DNA of 64,000 nucleotides from Salegentibacter flavus (lineage in GTDB: Bacteria > Bacteroidota > Bacteroidia > Flavobacteriales > Flavobacteriaceae), in NCBI RefSeq assembly GCF_900115145.1, contig NZ_FOVL01000002.1, forward strand, positions 186,001 through 250,000. Direction: 5' to 3'. Both the position numbers and the translations under genes were made by a program. Numbering within the stretch: the stretch's first letter is position 1; each line of letters begins with the position of its first letter. Of this stretch, positions 9,141 through 19,112 are shown in pieces. The notes below the pieces were generated by a model that saw only the letters and a program-made list of their open reading frames with translations, was not told the origin of the DNA and did no database searches.

Positions 9141-11240
9141 TTAACTAATGTAATTCCAGATCGTTTTCTTTCTGGAAATCTGGGCGAAAGTGTGGTGGAG
9201 CACCTTGTTTTTTTCTAGCTGAAGATTAGGGTCTTCTTTTAAAACCTTGATGGCGAGATGCCTTGCAGTTTTAAGAATGTCGTTGTCTTTAACGATATCG
9301 GCAATTTGAAGATTTAGTACCCCGCTTTGTTGGGTACCCATAAGGTCCCCGGGGCCACGGAGTTTTAGATCTACTTCAGCGATCTCGAACCCATCGTTGG
9401 TGGTGGTCATGGTTTGTAATCGGGTTTTACTGTCTTCCGATAGTTTGTGGCCGGTCATCAGGATGCAAAAACTCTGTTCGGCGCCACGACCCACCCTGCC
9501 GCGAAGTTGGTGCAGCTGTGATAGACCAAAGCGTTCGGCGCTTTCAATAATCATTACACTGGCATTGGGAACGTTCACGCCAACCTCTATTACGGTGGTG
9601 GCCACCATAATTTGTGTTTCTCCGCTCACAAAACGGTCCATCTCATAATCTTTGGCTTCCGCTTTCATTTGTCCGTGAACTATGGAAATCTGGAATTCGG
9701 GAAACTCCCGGGCAATACTTTCGTAGCCATCCATCAGGTCTTTATAATCCATAGTCTCCGATTCCTGAATCAATGGATAAACGATATATACCTGTCTGCC
9801 TTTTTTGATTTCCTCTCTTATAAAAGCAAATACTTTTAAGCGGTTGGCATCATACCGATGTACAGTTTTAATTGGTTTCCTTCCGGGCGGAAGTTCATCG
9901 ATCACCGAGATATCCAGGTCACCATAAAGACTCATCGCAAGGGTTCTTGGAATAGGGGTGGCGGTCATCACCAGAATGTGAGGTGGGAGGTCGTTCTTCT
10001 TCCATAATCTCGCCCTCTGGGCAACTCCAAAGCGATGCTGTTCATCAATTACCGCCAGGCCTAAATTCTTAAATTGAACCTTGTCTTCCAGTAAGGCATG
10101 AGTCCCGATTAAGATGTCTATTTCCCCATTTTCCAGTTTCTCGTGAATCTCCCTTCTTTTTGAAGTTTTAGTTGAACCGGTGAGTATTTCTATACTGGTG
10201 TTTAATTCTTTACATAAATCAATTAATCCATTATAGTGCTGTACTGACAAAATTTCAGTAGGGGCCATTAAACAGGCCTGAAAGTCGTTGTCAAGTGCTA
10301 TAAACATTGACATTAGCGCTACTATCGTCTTCCCGGAGCCTACATCGCCTTGCAAAAGCCGATTCATCTGTGCGCCGCTGCCTAAATCATTCCTTATTTC
10401 TTTGATCACTCGCTTTTGTGCTCCGGTTAAATCGAAGGGTAAATGCTCGTTATAAAAGTTGGTGAAATTCTCTCCCACTTTTTCAAAGACATATCCCTTG
10501 ATCTTCTTTTTGTGAAGCAAATTTTTTCGGATGAGTTGCAGCTGTATGTAAAAAAGTTCTTCAAATTTTAAACGGAATTGTGCCTTTGCAAGAAGCTCCT
10601 GACTTTTGGGAAAATGGATATTAAAAAGCGCTTCAGATTTAGAAATGAGTTTAAATTCCTGTAAAATTTCTTCTGATAGGCTTTCAAAGAATCTGCCCTT
10701 GGCTTCCAGAAAAAGTTGCTGCGTGATCTTATTGATTACCCGGTTCGAAATTCCTGCTTTGGCAAGTTTTTCGGTTGAAGGATAAACAGGCTGCATCGCG
10801 GTGCGCAGTTGTTTTTTGTAATCTTCAACCAGTTCCATTTCGGGGTGTGGCATACTAAAAACCCCGTTGAACCAATTGGTTTTTCCAAAAATCACATATG
10901 GAGTGTTGATTTTAAGATTTTCTCTTATCCACTTTTGACCCCGAAACCAAACCAGTTCCATCTTTCCGGTACTGTCCACAAAATCGGCTACAAGGCGTTT
11001 CCCTCGTTTTTGTTCCACACTTTTAATATGCGTGATCTTACCAACAATCTGAACGTCTGCAGAATTACGCTGCAACTCATTGATCTTATAAAAACGGGTT
11101 TTATCTAAATACCGGTTCGGAAAGAAGTTGAGCAGGTCGCCATAGGTTTGAATGCCTAATTCCGTTTTCAGGACCTTCGCCCGGCTAGGGCCAACACCTT
11201 TTAGGTAGTCTATGGGAGTTTGGAGCAAATTGGCATTCAT
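9141..11240 (-). CDS. recG: ATP-dependent DNA helicase RecG
   Basis: 699 residues, complete. RecG remodels stalled replication forks and branched recombination intermediates. The N-terminal wedge/OB domain covers roughly residues 60-150 (VQIVGKITHIKSVEQK). Helicase motif I is GDVGSGKT at 298-305 and motif II is the RecG-type DEQH at 399-402. Motif III (TATPIPRTL) and the later HQLRGRVGRG motif VI are present, followed by the C-terminal TRG-like region (LKLRGPGDLMGTQQSG). All diagnostic residues are intact. The start overlaps nothing essential and is divergent from the M1 peptidase gene about 110 bp away. Confidence 0.96.
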   Translation of the reverse strand: MNANLLQTPIDYLKGVGPSRAKVLKTELGIQTYGDLLNFFPNRYLDKTRFYKINELQRNSADVQIVGKITHIKSVEQKRGKRLVADFVDSTGKMELVWFRGQKWIRENLKINTPYVIFGKTNWFNGVFSMPHPEMELVEDYKKQLRTAMQPVYPSTEKLAKAGISNRVINKITQQLFLEAKGRFFESLSEEILQEFKLISKSEALFNIHFPKSQELLAKAQFRLKFEELFYIQLQLIRKNLLHKKKIKGYVFEKVGENFTNFYNEHLPFDLTGAQKRVIKEIRNDLGSGAQMNRLLQGDVGSGKTIVALMSMFIALDNDFQACLMAPTEILSVQHYNGLIDLCKELNTSIEILTGSTKTSKRREIHEKLENGEIDILIGTHALLEDKVQFKNLGLAVIDEQHRFGVAQRARLWKKNDLPPHILVMTATPIPRTLAMSLYGDLDISVIDELPPGRKPIKTVHRYDANRLKVFAFIREEIKKGRQVYIVYPLIQESETMDYKDLMDGYESIAREFPEFQISIVHGQMKAEAKDYEMDRFVSGETQIMVATTVIEVGVNVPNASVMIIESAERFGLSQLHQLRGRVGRGAEQSFCILMTGHKLSEDSKTRLQTMTTTNDGFEIAEVDLKLRGPGDLMGTQQSGVLNLQIADIVKDNDILKTARHLAIKVLKEDPNLQLEKNKVLHHTFAQISRKKTIWNYIS

Positions 11241-11348
11241 GGAAACGAAGATATTAAAATCAGTTTTTTAAGCTTTGATTTTCTTAAAAAATTATACCGT
11301 TGCGCACGGGGCAGGTTTTTCGTAATTTGGAGGTCATATAACTTCTGT

Positions 11349-13463
11349 ATGAAATATCTTTTTTTAAGCATTTTAATGCTGAATTTCAGCGGGGTCTTTT
11401 CCCAGGATTCTATTTCTTCCCAACTCAGGAACCTCGATTTCGAAAATATTAATGCCAGCATTGTTATTGTTCCCGAATCCGGAAAGGTTCAGGGAGAGGT
11501 GGTTTACCAATTCGAGGTTTTAAACCAGGTGGATTCCGTCTACCTGGATGCTCAAAAAATGGAATTTTCTGAAGTGAAAGTTAATGGAAAAAGCATTCCG
11601 ACCAATAATACCGGGAATGTTCTGTGGTTAAAAACAAAACTTAAGCCTTCTGAAGCAAATGAGATCAGGTTAAGTTATTCAGCCAAACCGCAACAAGCGA
11701 TGTATTTCATAAACTGGGATGTTCCGGAGAAAATTCCGGCTTCAAGACAGGTATGGACGCAGGGGCAGGGGAAGAATTCTTCAAACTGGATTCCGGTAAT
11801 TGATAACCTGAATGAAAAAGCGGTTTATGATCTCAGCATTGATTTTAAGAAAGACTATGAGGTGATTTCCAACGGAGAATTGGCTTCGGTCGAAACCTTA
11901 AATGATTCGGTTTCCCGCTGGAATTTTCAAATGCAGAAACCTATGAGCAGCTATTTGCTGGCCGTTGCGGCAGGGAAATTTCAGAAAGAAGAATTGAAAT
12001 CGGCTTCTGGGGTGCCAATGGAATTATACCTTGAAGAAGATGAGGATTCCCTCAGGGAGCCGAGTTACAGGTATAGTAAGGAAATATTTGATTTTCTGGA
12101 AGATGAAATCGGGGTGCCCTATCCCTGGCAGAATTACAAACAGGTACCGGTACAGGATTTTCTTTATGCAGGAATGGAAAATACCGGAGCTACCATTTTT
12201 TCAAGGGCTTTGCTTACCGATGAGGTAGGCTTTAAGGACCGGAATTATGTAAATGTGAATGCCCATGAACTTGCTCACCAATGGTTCGGGAACCTTGTTA
12301 CCCAGGAAGCCGAAGAACATCATTGGCTACATGAGGGTTTTGCCACTTATTATGCCCTGCTTGCCGAAAAAGAGATTTTTGGTGATAATTATTATTACTG
12401 GAAGTTATATGAATCGGCAGAGCGGTTAAAGGAATTAAGCGACACGGGGAAAGGGGAAGTTTTGATGAGAAAGGGTGGCAGTTCACTCACCTATTACCAG
12501 AAGGGAGCCTGGGCTTTGCATATCCTAAGGGAAAAAGTTGGGGACGAAGCTTTTAAGACAGCGGTTAGAAACTACCTGGAACTCTATGCCTATCAAAATG
12601 TGAATACCGATAATTTTATTGCTGAAGTTGAAAGAGCCTCCGGGCAGGACCTTTCTGGGTTTATAGCCGATTGGCTTAAGCAAACCGCCTTCCAGGGAAC
12701 AGATGCCTTGAACTCCCTGAAGCAATCTGAATTTATTCGAAATTATCTCGACATAGCCGCTTTGAGGGAGAGTCTGTTGGAGCAGAAGTCAGATCTCCTG
12801 AGAAATGCGCTTCAGAAGCCTGTAAATGATTATATAGGCCAGGAAGTGGTCTTTCAGCTGGCCGGAGAAACTTCAACGGAAGCCTTCCAGCTTTATAAAT
12901 TAGCTTTTCAAAGTGAAAATATTTTTGTCCGCCAGGCAATTGCCCTGAGTATGGATGAGATTCCGCAGCAATTGAAACCTGATTATGAGTCTCTGTTACA
13001 TGATGAATCCTGGCTGACCATAGAGGCTGCGCTTACTAATCTTTGGATGCAGTTTCCGCAGGAAAATACAAGATATCTGCATGAAACACGTGGACTTATA
13101 GGCTTCACCGATAGAAACCTGAGGATTCTCTGGTTAACCCTTAACCTGGCAACCCCAGCCTTTGAGCCGGAAAAGCAGCAGGAGAACTACATGGAGCTTT
13201 CTGGCTACACCGCTCCTCATTTCCCTTTTGAAGTGAGGAAAAATGCTTTTGGTTATCTTTTTCAGATAAACGCTTTCAGCGATGAAAATCTCAGAAACCT
13301 GATGGAAGCAACGCAGCACCATAACAATCAATTCAGGAGTTTTAGCCGGGAATTGCTTTCAGAATTACTAAAAAATCCTGATTATCGCCGCCAGTTGGAA
13401 ATGCTAAATGCGAATTTGCCTGAGCAGGAAAGGCTTTATTTGTTAGAAAAATTAGAGAGTTAA
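11349..13463 (+). CDS. Secreted M1 family zinc aminopeptidase
   Basis: 704 residues from the ATG at 11349; a longer in-frame extension to 11220 lacks a signal peptide and overlaps recG. The signal peptide (MKYLFLSILM... SGVFSQ) indicates export. The zinc site is complete: H306-E307-x-x-H310 with the third ligand E329 exactly 19 residues after H310. The substrate-recognition motif appears as AGMEN (274-278), replacing GAMEN. A C-terminal helical domain completes the gluzincin architecture. Likely role: removal of N-terminal residues from peptides in nutrient use. A second, only distantly similar M1 peptidase is at 53943-55577. Confidence 0.92.
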   Translation: MKYLFLSILMLNFSGVFSQDSISSQLRNLDFENINASIVIVPESGKVQGEVVYQFEVLNQVDSVYLDAQKMEFSEVKVNGKSIPTNNTGNVLWLKTKLKPSEANEIRLSYSAKPQQAMYFINWDVPEKIPASRQVWTQGQGKNSSNWIPVIDNLNEKAVYDLSIDFKKDYEVISNGELASVETLNDSVSRWNFQMQKPMSSYLLAVAAGKFQKEELKSASGVPMELYLEEDEDSLREPSYRYSKEIFDFLEDEIGVPYPWQNYKQVPVQDFLYAGMENTGATIFSRALLTDEVGFKDRNYVNVNAHELAHQWFGNLVTQEAEEHHWLHEGFATYYALLAEKEIFGDNYYYWKLYESAERLKELSDTGKGEVLMRKGGSSLTYYQKGAWALHILREKVGDEAFKTAVRNYLELYAYQNVNTDNFIAEVERASGQDLSGFIADWLKQTAFQGTDALNSLKQSEFIRNYLDIAALRESLLEQKSDLLRNALQKPVNDYIGQEVVFQLAGETSTEAFQLYKLAFQSENIFVRQAIALSMDEIPQQLKPDYESLLHDESWLTIEAALTNLWMQFPQENTRYLHETRGLIGFTDRNLRILWLTLNLATPAFEPEKQQENYMELSGYTAPHFPFEVRKNAFGYLFQINAFSDENLRNLMEATQHHNNQFRSFSRELLSELLKNPDYRRQLEMLNANLPEQERLYLLEKLES

Positions 13464-13549
13464 AGGCTGAACTTTTATCTTCGTTTTAAATCATTTGCTT
13501 ATTTTGGCGGGGTATGATTGATGTCAGAATATAAAAAGAAAAACAGGGA

Positions 13550-14473
13550 ATGCGAGCATTGGTAATATCTGGAGGCGGAAGTAAAGGTGCTTTTGCCGGT
13601 GGGGTAGCCCAGTATTTAATTCAGGAAGAAGGGAAAAAGTACGATATGTTTCTGGGAACTTCTACCGGAAGCCTACTCATCCCTCATATCGCCGCGGGAA
13701 ACATCGATAAAGTATATGAAATATACACCAATGTAAATCAGCGAAAAATCTTTAGTGTTAATCCATTTGTGGTTAAGAAAAAAGAAGGACGTGAATATGT
13801 GACTATTAATTACCTTAATACTTTTTGGCAATTTATTCGCAAAAAAAGAACTTTTGGGGAAAGCCATAATTTAAGAAAGCATATAAAACGTAATTTTTCA
13901 CCTGAAGAATTTGAACTGCTGCAAACCTCGGTAAAGGATGTAGTGGTTACGGTGTCCAACCTTTCCAAAAACCGGGTGGAATATAAGTCTATACATGATT
14001 TTTCTTATGAAGATTTTTGTGACTGGATCTGGATAAGCTGCAATTATATTCCTTTTATGAGTCTTGCTAAAAAAGATGGTTATGAGTATGCCGATGGGGG
14101 CTTAGGTTGTGTGGTTCCAATTAGAGAAGCCATAAAACGCGGTGCAAAAGAAGTTGATGCAATCATCCTGGAGGCCGAGAATATGGAATACAATAAAGTG
14201 CTGGGAAAAAATCCATTCTCGTTAATGATCAATCTGTTCGGGTTTTTGCAAGACCAGGTGGAATATCATGACATCGTGGAAGGTAAACTCGCTGCCCTGA
14301 ATAAAAAGGTGAAGCTGAATACCTACTACACTCCTACAAAACTTACCGAGAATTCTTTAGTTTTCAATAAAAAATTAATGTCTGAATGGTGGCAACAAGG
14401 TTTTGATCACGCCCGGGAAAGGCATATGCAATACCTGGAACAACGTAAGAAAAATTTCTTCGGATTCTTTTAA
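13550..14473 (+). CDS. Patatin-like phospholipase
   Basis: 307 residues. The glycine-rich oxyanion motif GGGSKG is at residues 8-13, the nucleophile elbow GTSTGS around 42-47, and the catalytic Asp in the ADGGLG segment around residue 183. These three make the patatin Ser-Asp dyad complete. No signal peptide is visible, so it probably acts in the cytoplasm or at the inner membrane. Family members hydrolyse acyl esters of phospholipids or glycerides; the substrate is unknown. Its stop overlaps by 4 nt the stop of a convergent membrane protein gene. Confidence 0.85.
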   Translation: MRALVISGGGSKGAFAGGVAQYLIQEEGKKYDMFLGTSTGSLLIPHIAAGNIDKVYEIYTNVNQRKIFSVNPFVVKKKEGREYVTINYLNTFWQFIRKKRTFGESHNLRKHIKRNFSPEEFELLQTSVKDVVVTVSNLSKNRVEYKSIHDFSYEDFCDWIWISCNYIPFMSLAKKDGYEYADGGLGCVVPIREAIKRGAKEVDAIILEAENMEYNKVLGKNPFSLMINLFGFLQDQVEYHDIVEGKLAALNKKVKLNTYYTPTKLTENSLVFNKKLMSEWWQQGFDHARERHMQYLEQRKKNFFGFF

Positions 14474-14991
14474 ATAAAAGATTTTACTTCTTTTTTAATA
14501 AAAGCGAGTGCCGCATCTGTAGGCGCTGGTTTTTCCATCAGGTTCTTCAAAATGGCTTCCCGCAAAGCATCGGCAGTAGTTACTTCGTCTAAACCATTTG
14601 CTTTTCTAATAAGTCCGATGGTGGCATTTTTCGCTGTTTTAATGTAATCCCAGCAATCCCCGCTAAGGTAAATTTGTTGTGCAAGGTTATGTTCAAATTC
14701 CTGTTCTATGGTTCTTATAAGCAATTGTTCATATTGGGAGGGATCATCTGAATTTGGTTTTACACGGAATAATATTTTTCCCGGCGAGATTCTTTCCAGG
14801 AAAAGAGTCATTCTTTCGTAGGCCTGAAGGCGCATAGGCAAGGCTGTTTTCTGGTTATCTTTTACCAGGAGAAACCTGCGACGGCCTTCTTCACTTTTTA
14901 TAAAGGATTTAAAAAAATAATAGGCCAGAGCGCCAACAATAAGTGCCGGTAAAAGTGCTAAAAGTAGTTGTGAAAGTTCTATCTGATTCAT
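14470..14991 (-). CDS. Membrane-anchored hypothetical protein
   Basis: 173 residues. One N-terminal transmembrane helix (about 8-28, LLLALLPALIVGALAYYFF) is followed by a helical cytoplasmic domain rich in charged residues. It looks like a conserved Flavobacteriia family, possibly one of the recent high-number DUFs, but I cannot name it surely. Its ATG overlaps the TGA of an upstream 26-codon reading frame (ATGA), which suggests translational coupling to the small gene discussed at 14988-15162. It is convergent with the patatin gene. Confidence 0.6.
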   Translation of the reverse strand: MNQIELSQLLLALLPALIVGALAYYFFKSFIKSEEGRRRFLLVKDNQKTALPMRLQAYERMTLFLERISPGKILFRVKPNSDDPSQYEQLLIRTIEQEFEHNLAQQIYLSGDCWDYIKTAKNATIGLIRKANGLDEVTTADALREAILKNLMEKPAPTDAALAFIKKEVKSFI

Positions 14992-15162
14992 TCTTTTTTA
15001 TCGTAAACCGAGGTTTCCTCAGTTTCTACTTCTTTGGTTTTAACTTCTTTTTTTGTATTTCCCACCTAGATGCGGGCATTCCAGGTGTTCTTTTATACTG
15101 CCGAAAGGTACTTTTTCTTTGTGATACGTAAAAGTTGAAGCCAGATTTTTCCCATATTCTGT
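14988..15162 (-). pseudogene. Possible small gene broken by an A7 homopolymer shift
   Basis: On the minus strand one frame reads TEYGKNLASTFTYHKEKV, then a GSIKEHLECPHLGGKYKK segment, and stops after two more residues. The next frame, entered at a run of seven A's (around 15048-15054), continues as EVKTKEVETEETSVYDKKE and ends with a TGA that overlaps the next gene's ATG. Removing one A would fuse both into one plausible ~55-residue protein. No ATG is visible at the 5' end. It may be a pseudogene, a sequencing error, or programmed slippage. The protein family is not recognised. Confidence 0.35.
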
Positions 15163-15164
15163 AA

Positions 15165-16445
15165 TTATTGATTTAAATAATCTATGGCTATTTGTGACAT
15201 TGTTTTTACTCCCAATAGCATTCCGCTTTCATCGATGAAGAAGTCGGGTGTGTGATGTGGTGCGGGCTCGGTAGCGTCCAGGGGTTTTCCTCCAAGGAAA
15301 AAATAGAATCCCGGCACTTCTTCCTGGAAGTAGGAAAAATCTTCACCTCCCGTGGTGGCTTTCACCAATTCTACGTGATCTTTTCCGGCTACTTTTTGAA
15401 GAGTAGGCAGCATTTGGCTGGTTAGCTCCGGATCGTTATAAGTGATCGCGGTATTATTCTGAATTTCAATAGTGGCTTCGCCACCGTATGCCTTAGCGAT
15501 GGCCGGAACCATTTCACGCATTCTTTTAAGGATAATTTCCTTCATATCAGGGTCAAGGGTGCGTACGGTTCCTATCATTTCAGCAGATTCAGGAATAATA
15601 TTAAATCTCACTCCGCTGGTGATCTTTCCAACGGTGATAACCGCCGCGCCATCCACCAGTTTCGCATCGCGACTGATAATGGTTTGTAATCCATCGATGA
15701 TCTTTGCTGAAATGAGAATTGGGTCGGTACCGCTCCAGGGAGCCGATCCGTGAGTTTGCTTTCCTTTTACGTTTATTACAAAACGTTCTACGGCTGCCAT
15801 AGTACCTTCGGGTTTGTAGCGAATGGTTCCTACAGGAGTTGCAGAATTGATGTGTAAACCAAAAATGGCATCTACATCCGGGTCTTTTAAAACTCCTTCC
15901 TTGATCATAAGTCCGGCGCCACCTTCTTCGCCCGGAGGCGGACCTTCCTCTGCCGGTTGAAAGATGAATTTCACCGTGCCGTTGATCTTGTTTTTATTTT
16001 GAGATAGGACTTCGGCAACACCCATTAAAATTGACACGTGGGTATCGTGACCGCAGGCGTGCATAACTCCGGTTTGGGAGCCTAAAAATTCCGTGGTGAC
16101 TTCAGATTTGAAAGGAAGGTCATTGCGTTCGGTCACAGGAAGTGCGTCCATGTCGGCACGCAGAGCAACGGTTTTCCCGGTATTATCACCTTTTAAGATT
16201 CCCACCACCCCGGTTTTGGCTATTCCGGTTTGAGTTTCTATTCCCAGTTTCTCAAGATGGGCCGCGATCTTTTCGGCGGTTTTAAATTCCCGGTTAGATA
16301 ATTCTGGGTTTTGGTGAAAATCCCTTCGCCAGGAGATCACCTGTTCTTCAAGGTTTTCAGAAGCAATTTTGATTTCAGGATCGATTTCCTGGGCTGTAAT
16401 GCCTATGCCGAAAAGGGCAAAGAATGCAAGGCTAAGTTTTTTCAT
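15165..16445 (-). CDS. M20 family amidohydrolase (hippurate/IAA-amino-acid hydrolase type), exported
   Basis: 426 residues with a signal peptide (MKKLSLAFFALFGIGITAQ). The family uses two metal ions to hydrolyse N-acyl amino acids. Visible landmarks are RRDFHQNPELS near the mature N-terminus, the metal-binding LRADMDALP segment (about 92-100), ACGHDTH (about 128-134), the acidic AEEGPPPGEEGGAG segment that supplies the catalytic Glu pair, and the C-terminal APHHTPDFFID. The dimerisation lid lies in the middle. Architecture and length are normal for amidohydrolase-type M20D proteins. The substrate is not determinable. It is divergent from the UvrD/PcrA helicase gene. Confidence 0.9.
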   Translation of the reverse strand: MKKLSLAFFALFGIGITAQEIDPEIKIASENLEEQVISWRRDFHQNPELSNREFKTAEKIAAHLEKLGIETQTGIAKTGVVGILKGDNTGKTVALRADMDALPVTERNDLPFKSEVTTEFLGSQTGVMHACGHDTHVSILMGVAEVLSQNKNKINGTVKFIFQPAEEGPPPGEEGGAGLMIKEGVLKDPDVDAIFGLHINSATPVGTIRYKPEGTMAAVERFVINVKGKQTHGSAPWSGTDPILISAKIIDGLQTIISRDAKLVDGAAVITVGKITSGVRFNIIPESAEMIGTVRTLDPDMKEIILKRMREMVPAIAKAYGGEATIEIQNNTAITYNDPELTSQMLPTLQKVAGKDHVELVKATTGGEDFSYFQEEVPGFYFFLGGKPLDATEPAPHHTPDFFIDESGMLLGVKTMSQIAIDYLNQ

Positions 16446-16594
16446 AATAGTTTAATGTGAATGGGGTTAAATATATTTAAATTATAGGTTTTTGCCATTA
16501 CATCATAAGTATTTGTTTTAAAAAGAATAGTCTTGTGGGTTTAATTTTCAGGGCATTTTGGTTAAATTCACCCCTTTAAAAAACTAAAGGAAAT

Positions 16595-18913
16595 TTGGAA
16601 AATTATTTAGCCGAATTAAATGAGGCTCAGCGCGCTCCGGTACTGCAGAAGGATGGGGCCATGATTGTAATTGCCGGAGCAGGATCGGGAAAAACCCGGG
16701 TGCTTACTTACAGGATCGCCTACCTGATGAGCCAAGGTGTGGACCCTTTTAATATTTTGTCGCTTACTTTTACGAACAAAGCGGCCCGGGAAATGAAAAA
16801 CCGAATCGCTAAGATCGTTGGAAATTCTGAGGCTAAAAATCTGTGGATGGGAACTTTTCACTCGATCTTTGCCAAGATCCTGCGTTTTGAAGCCGATAAA
16901 CTTGGATATCCCTCGAATTTCACGATTTATGATACCCAGGATTCCCAAAGTGTGATAAGGGCGATTATAAAAGATATGCGCCTGGATAAAGATGTTTATA
17001 AGTACAAACAGGTTTATAACCGGATCTCATCTTACAAAAACAGCCTGATTACGGTGAAAGCCTATTTTCAGAATCCAGAACTCAAGGAGGCTGATGCGAT
17101 GTCAAAAAAACCTCGTTTAGGTGATATTTATAAAGAATATGTAGAGCGCTGTTTCAAAGCCGGTGCGATGGATTTTGACGATTTGCTGCTGAAGACCAAC
17201 GAACTCTTAAACCGGTTTCCGGAGGTGCTTCATAAATATCAGAACCGCTTCAGGTATATCCTGGTAGATGAGTACCAGGATACTAACCATTCCCAGTATT
17301 TAATTGTTAAAGCGCTTTCAGATAAATTTCAAAATATATGTGTGGTAGGAGATGACGCCCAGAGTATCTATGCTTTTCGGGGAGCGAATATCAACAACAT
17401 CTTAAATTTTCAAAAGGATTATCCAGATGTTCAGATGTATAGACTGGAGCAGAATTACCGCTCTACTAAAAATATTGTAAATGCGGCAAATTCGATAATC
17501 GAAAAAAATAAGACCAAACTTGAAAAAGTGGTTTGGACCGAAAATGAAGACGGGCCAAAAATCGTGGTGAACCGTTTATTGACCGATGGGGAGGAAGGGC
17601 GTTTTGTGGCAAGCTCAATCTTTGAAAACAGAATGCAGAATCAGCTTAAAAACAGCGATTTTGCGATTTTATACCGAACCAATGCCCAGAGTAGGGCTAT
17701 GGAAGATGCCTTGAGGAAAAAGGAGATCCCGTACAGGATTTACGGCGGACTTTCATTTTACCAGCGCAAGGAGATCAAAGATGTACTTTCTTATTTACGA
17801 CTACTTATCAACCCGAAAGATGAGGAAGCTTTAAAACGGGTGATCAATTATCCTGCGCGCGGCATTGGCCAGACCACGATGGATAAATTGACTATTGCTG
17901 CCAATCAATACGGGCGCTCGATCTTTGAAGTTATCGAAAATATTGATCAGCTTAACTTAGGTATCAATAGTGGCACCCGCACCAAGCTGAAGAACTTCGT
18001 GAATATGATCAAGAGTTTCACGATACTTGCTGAAAATGCCGATGCTTTTACCGTTGCCGATACAGTAACCAAGAAATCCGGATTGGTTCAGGAATTTAAA
18101 AAAGACGGAACACCGGAAGGGGTTGCCCGAATAGAAAATATTGAGGAATTGCTTAACGGAATCAAGGATTTTGTTGAAGAACAAAGAGAGCTTGCCGATG
18201 CCAATGGTTCTTTAGCTGAGTTTTTGGAAGATGTTGCTCTTGCCACCGATATGGATAAGGACACCAGCGATGATGACAGGGTTGCGCTGATGACTATTCA
18301 CCTGGCGAAAGGGCTGGAGTTTCCTTATGTATATATCGTAGGCCTGGAAGAAGATCTGTTTCCTTCAGCTATGAGTATGAATACCAGAAGTGAACTTGAA
18401 GAAGAACGCCGACTTTTTTACGTAGCCTTGACAAGGGCTGAAAAACAAGCATATTTAACTTACACTCAATCGCGATACCGATGGGGTAAACTAGTGGATG
18501 CTGAGCCAAGTAGATTTATCGAGGAGATAGATGAGAAGTTTATGGATTATATGATTCCGCAGGATGATTATAAATATAAGCCACTTATTGACACCGATAT
18601 TTTTGGAGACGTAGATAAATCCAAGCTTAGGCAAACAAAGCCGCAAAATGGCACTCCACCACCGGCACATAAACCAACGGAGTCCCAACTAAGGAAACTT
18701 CGTAAACTCAAACCCCCTGCCACGGAGCCTCAAAAGGCAACAAATTCCATAAAACTGGAAGCCGGCAATGAGGTGGAACATTTGCGTTTTGGAAAAGGAA
18801 AAGTATTAAGTATAGATGGAGTGGGGCAGGATAAAAAAGCTGAGATCGATTTTGAAAATGGGGGAATTAAGAAACTTCTCTTGCGATTCGCTAAACTGAA
18901 ACTGCTAAGTTAG
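16595..18913 (+). CDS. pcrA: UvrD/PcrA-type superfamily 1 DNA helicase
   Basis: 772 residues. Translation most likely starts at the TTG at 16595, which sits after an AAAGG ribosome-binding-like motif and restores the family N-terminus (ENYLAELNEAQR). The next ATG would cut into the conserved helicase start. Motif I is GAGSGKT at 28-34, motif II is DEYQD at 225-229, and GDDAQSIYAFRGA (motif III), QNYRS (IV) and TIHLAKGLEFPYVY (V) follow. The C-terminus carries the UvrD-type tail ending in a LRFGKGKVLSIDG Tudor-like segment typical of PcrA. Role: nucleotide-excision/mismatch repair and clearing of proteins from DNA. Symbol pcrA versus uvrD is conventional. Confidence 0.93.
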   Translation: MENYLAELNEAQRAPVLQKDGAMIVIAGAGSGKTRVLTYRIAYLMSQGVDPFNILSLTFTNKAAREMKNRIAKIVGNSEAKNLWMGTFHSIFAKILRFEADKLGYPSNFTIYDTQDSQSVIRAIIKDMRLDKDVYKYKQVYNRISSYKNSLITVKAYFQNPELKEADAMSKKPRLGDIYKEYVERCFKAGAMDFDDLLLKTNELLNRFPEVLHKYQNRFRYILVDEYQDTNHSQYLIVKALSDKFQNICVVGDDAQSIYAFRGANINNILNFQKDYPDVQMYRLEQNYRSTKNIVNAANSIIEKNKTKLEKVVWTENEDGPKIVVNRLLTDGEEGRFVASSIFENRMQNQLKNSDFAILYRTNAQSRAMEDALRKKEIPYRIYGGLSFYQRKEIKDVLSYLRLLINPKDEEALKRVINYPARGIGQTTMDKLTIAANQYGRSIFEVIENIDQLNLGINSGTRTKLKNFVNMIKSFTILAENADAFTVADTVTKKSGLVQEFKKDGTPEGVARIENIEELLNGIKDFVEEQRELADANGSLAEFLEDVALATDMDKDTSDDDRVALMTIHLAKGLEFPYVYIVGLEEDLFPSAMSMNTRSELEEERRLFYVALTRAEKQAYLTYTQSRYRWGKLVDAEPSRFIEEIDEKFMDYMIPQDDYKYKPLIDTDIFGDVDKSKLRQTKPQNGTPPPAHKPTESQLRKLRKLKPPATEPQKATNSIKLEAGNEVEHLRFGKGKVLSIDGVGQDKKAEIDFENGGIKKLLLRFAKLKLLS

Positions 18914-18934
18914 GCCGTTAAACTTCTGTTATTT

Positions 18935-18962
18935 AAAGCCGCCAAAAGCGGCTTTCTTTTTA
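18935..18962 (+). terminator. Terminator of the UvrD/PcrA gene
   Basis: Stem AAAGCCGC (18935-18942) pairs with GCGGCTTT (18948-18955) around a 5-nt loop and is followed by a T-rich tract. Confidence 0.8.
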
Positions 18963-19112
18963 TCTTCAGGGTAAACTATGCTTGTATGCTATTTCCTGAA
19001 TTTAAAAATATAACTATCTACAGGAAGAAAAATTCAAAAGGAATTAAGTTTAAATAATAATCTGAAAACACCCGGAATTTTGTAATTTTTAGGGTGTTTT
19101 AAATATGTAATT

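Noticed and set aside
11220-11348. N-terminal extension of the first M1 peptidase
   Set aside because: It would overlap recG and place the signal peptide inside the protein; the ATG at 11349 fits.
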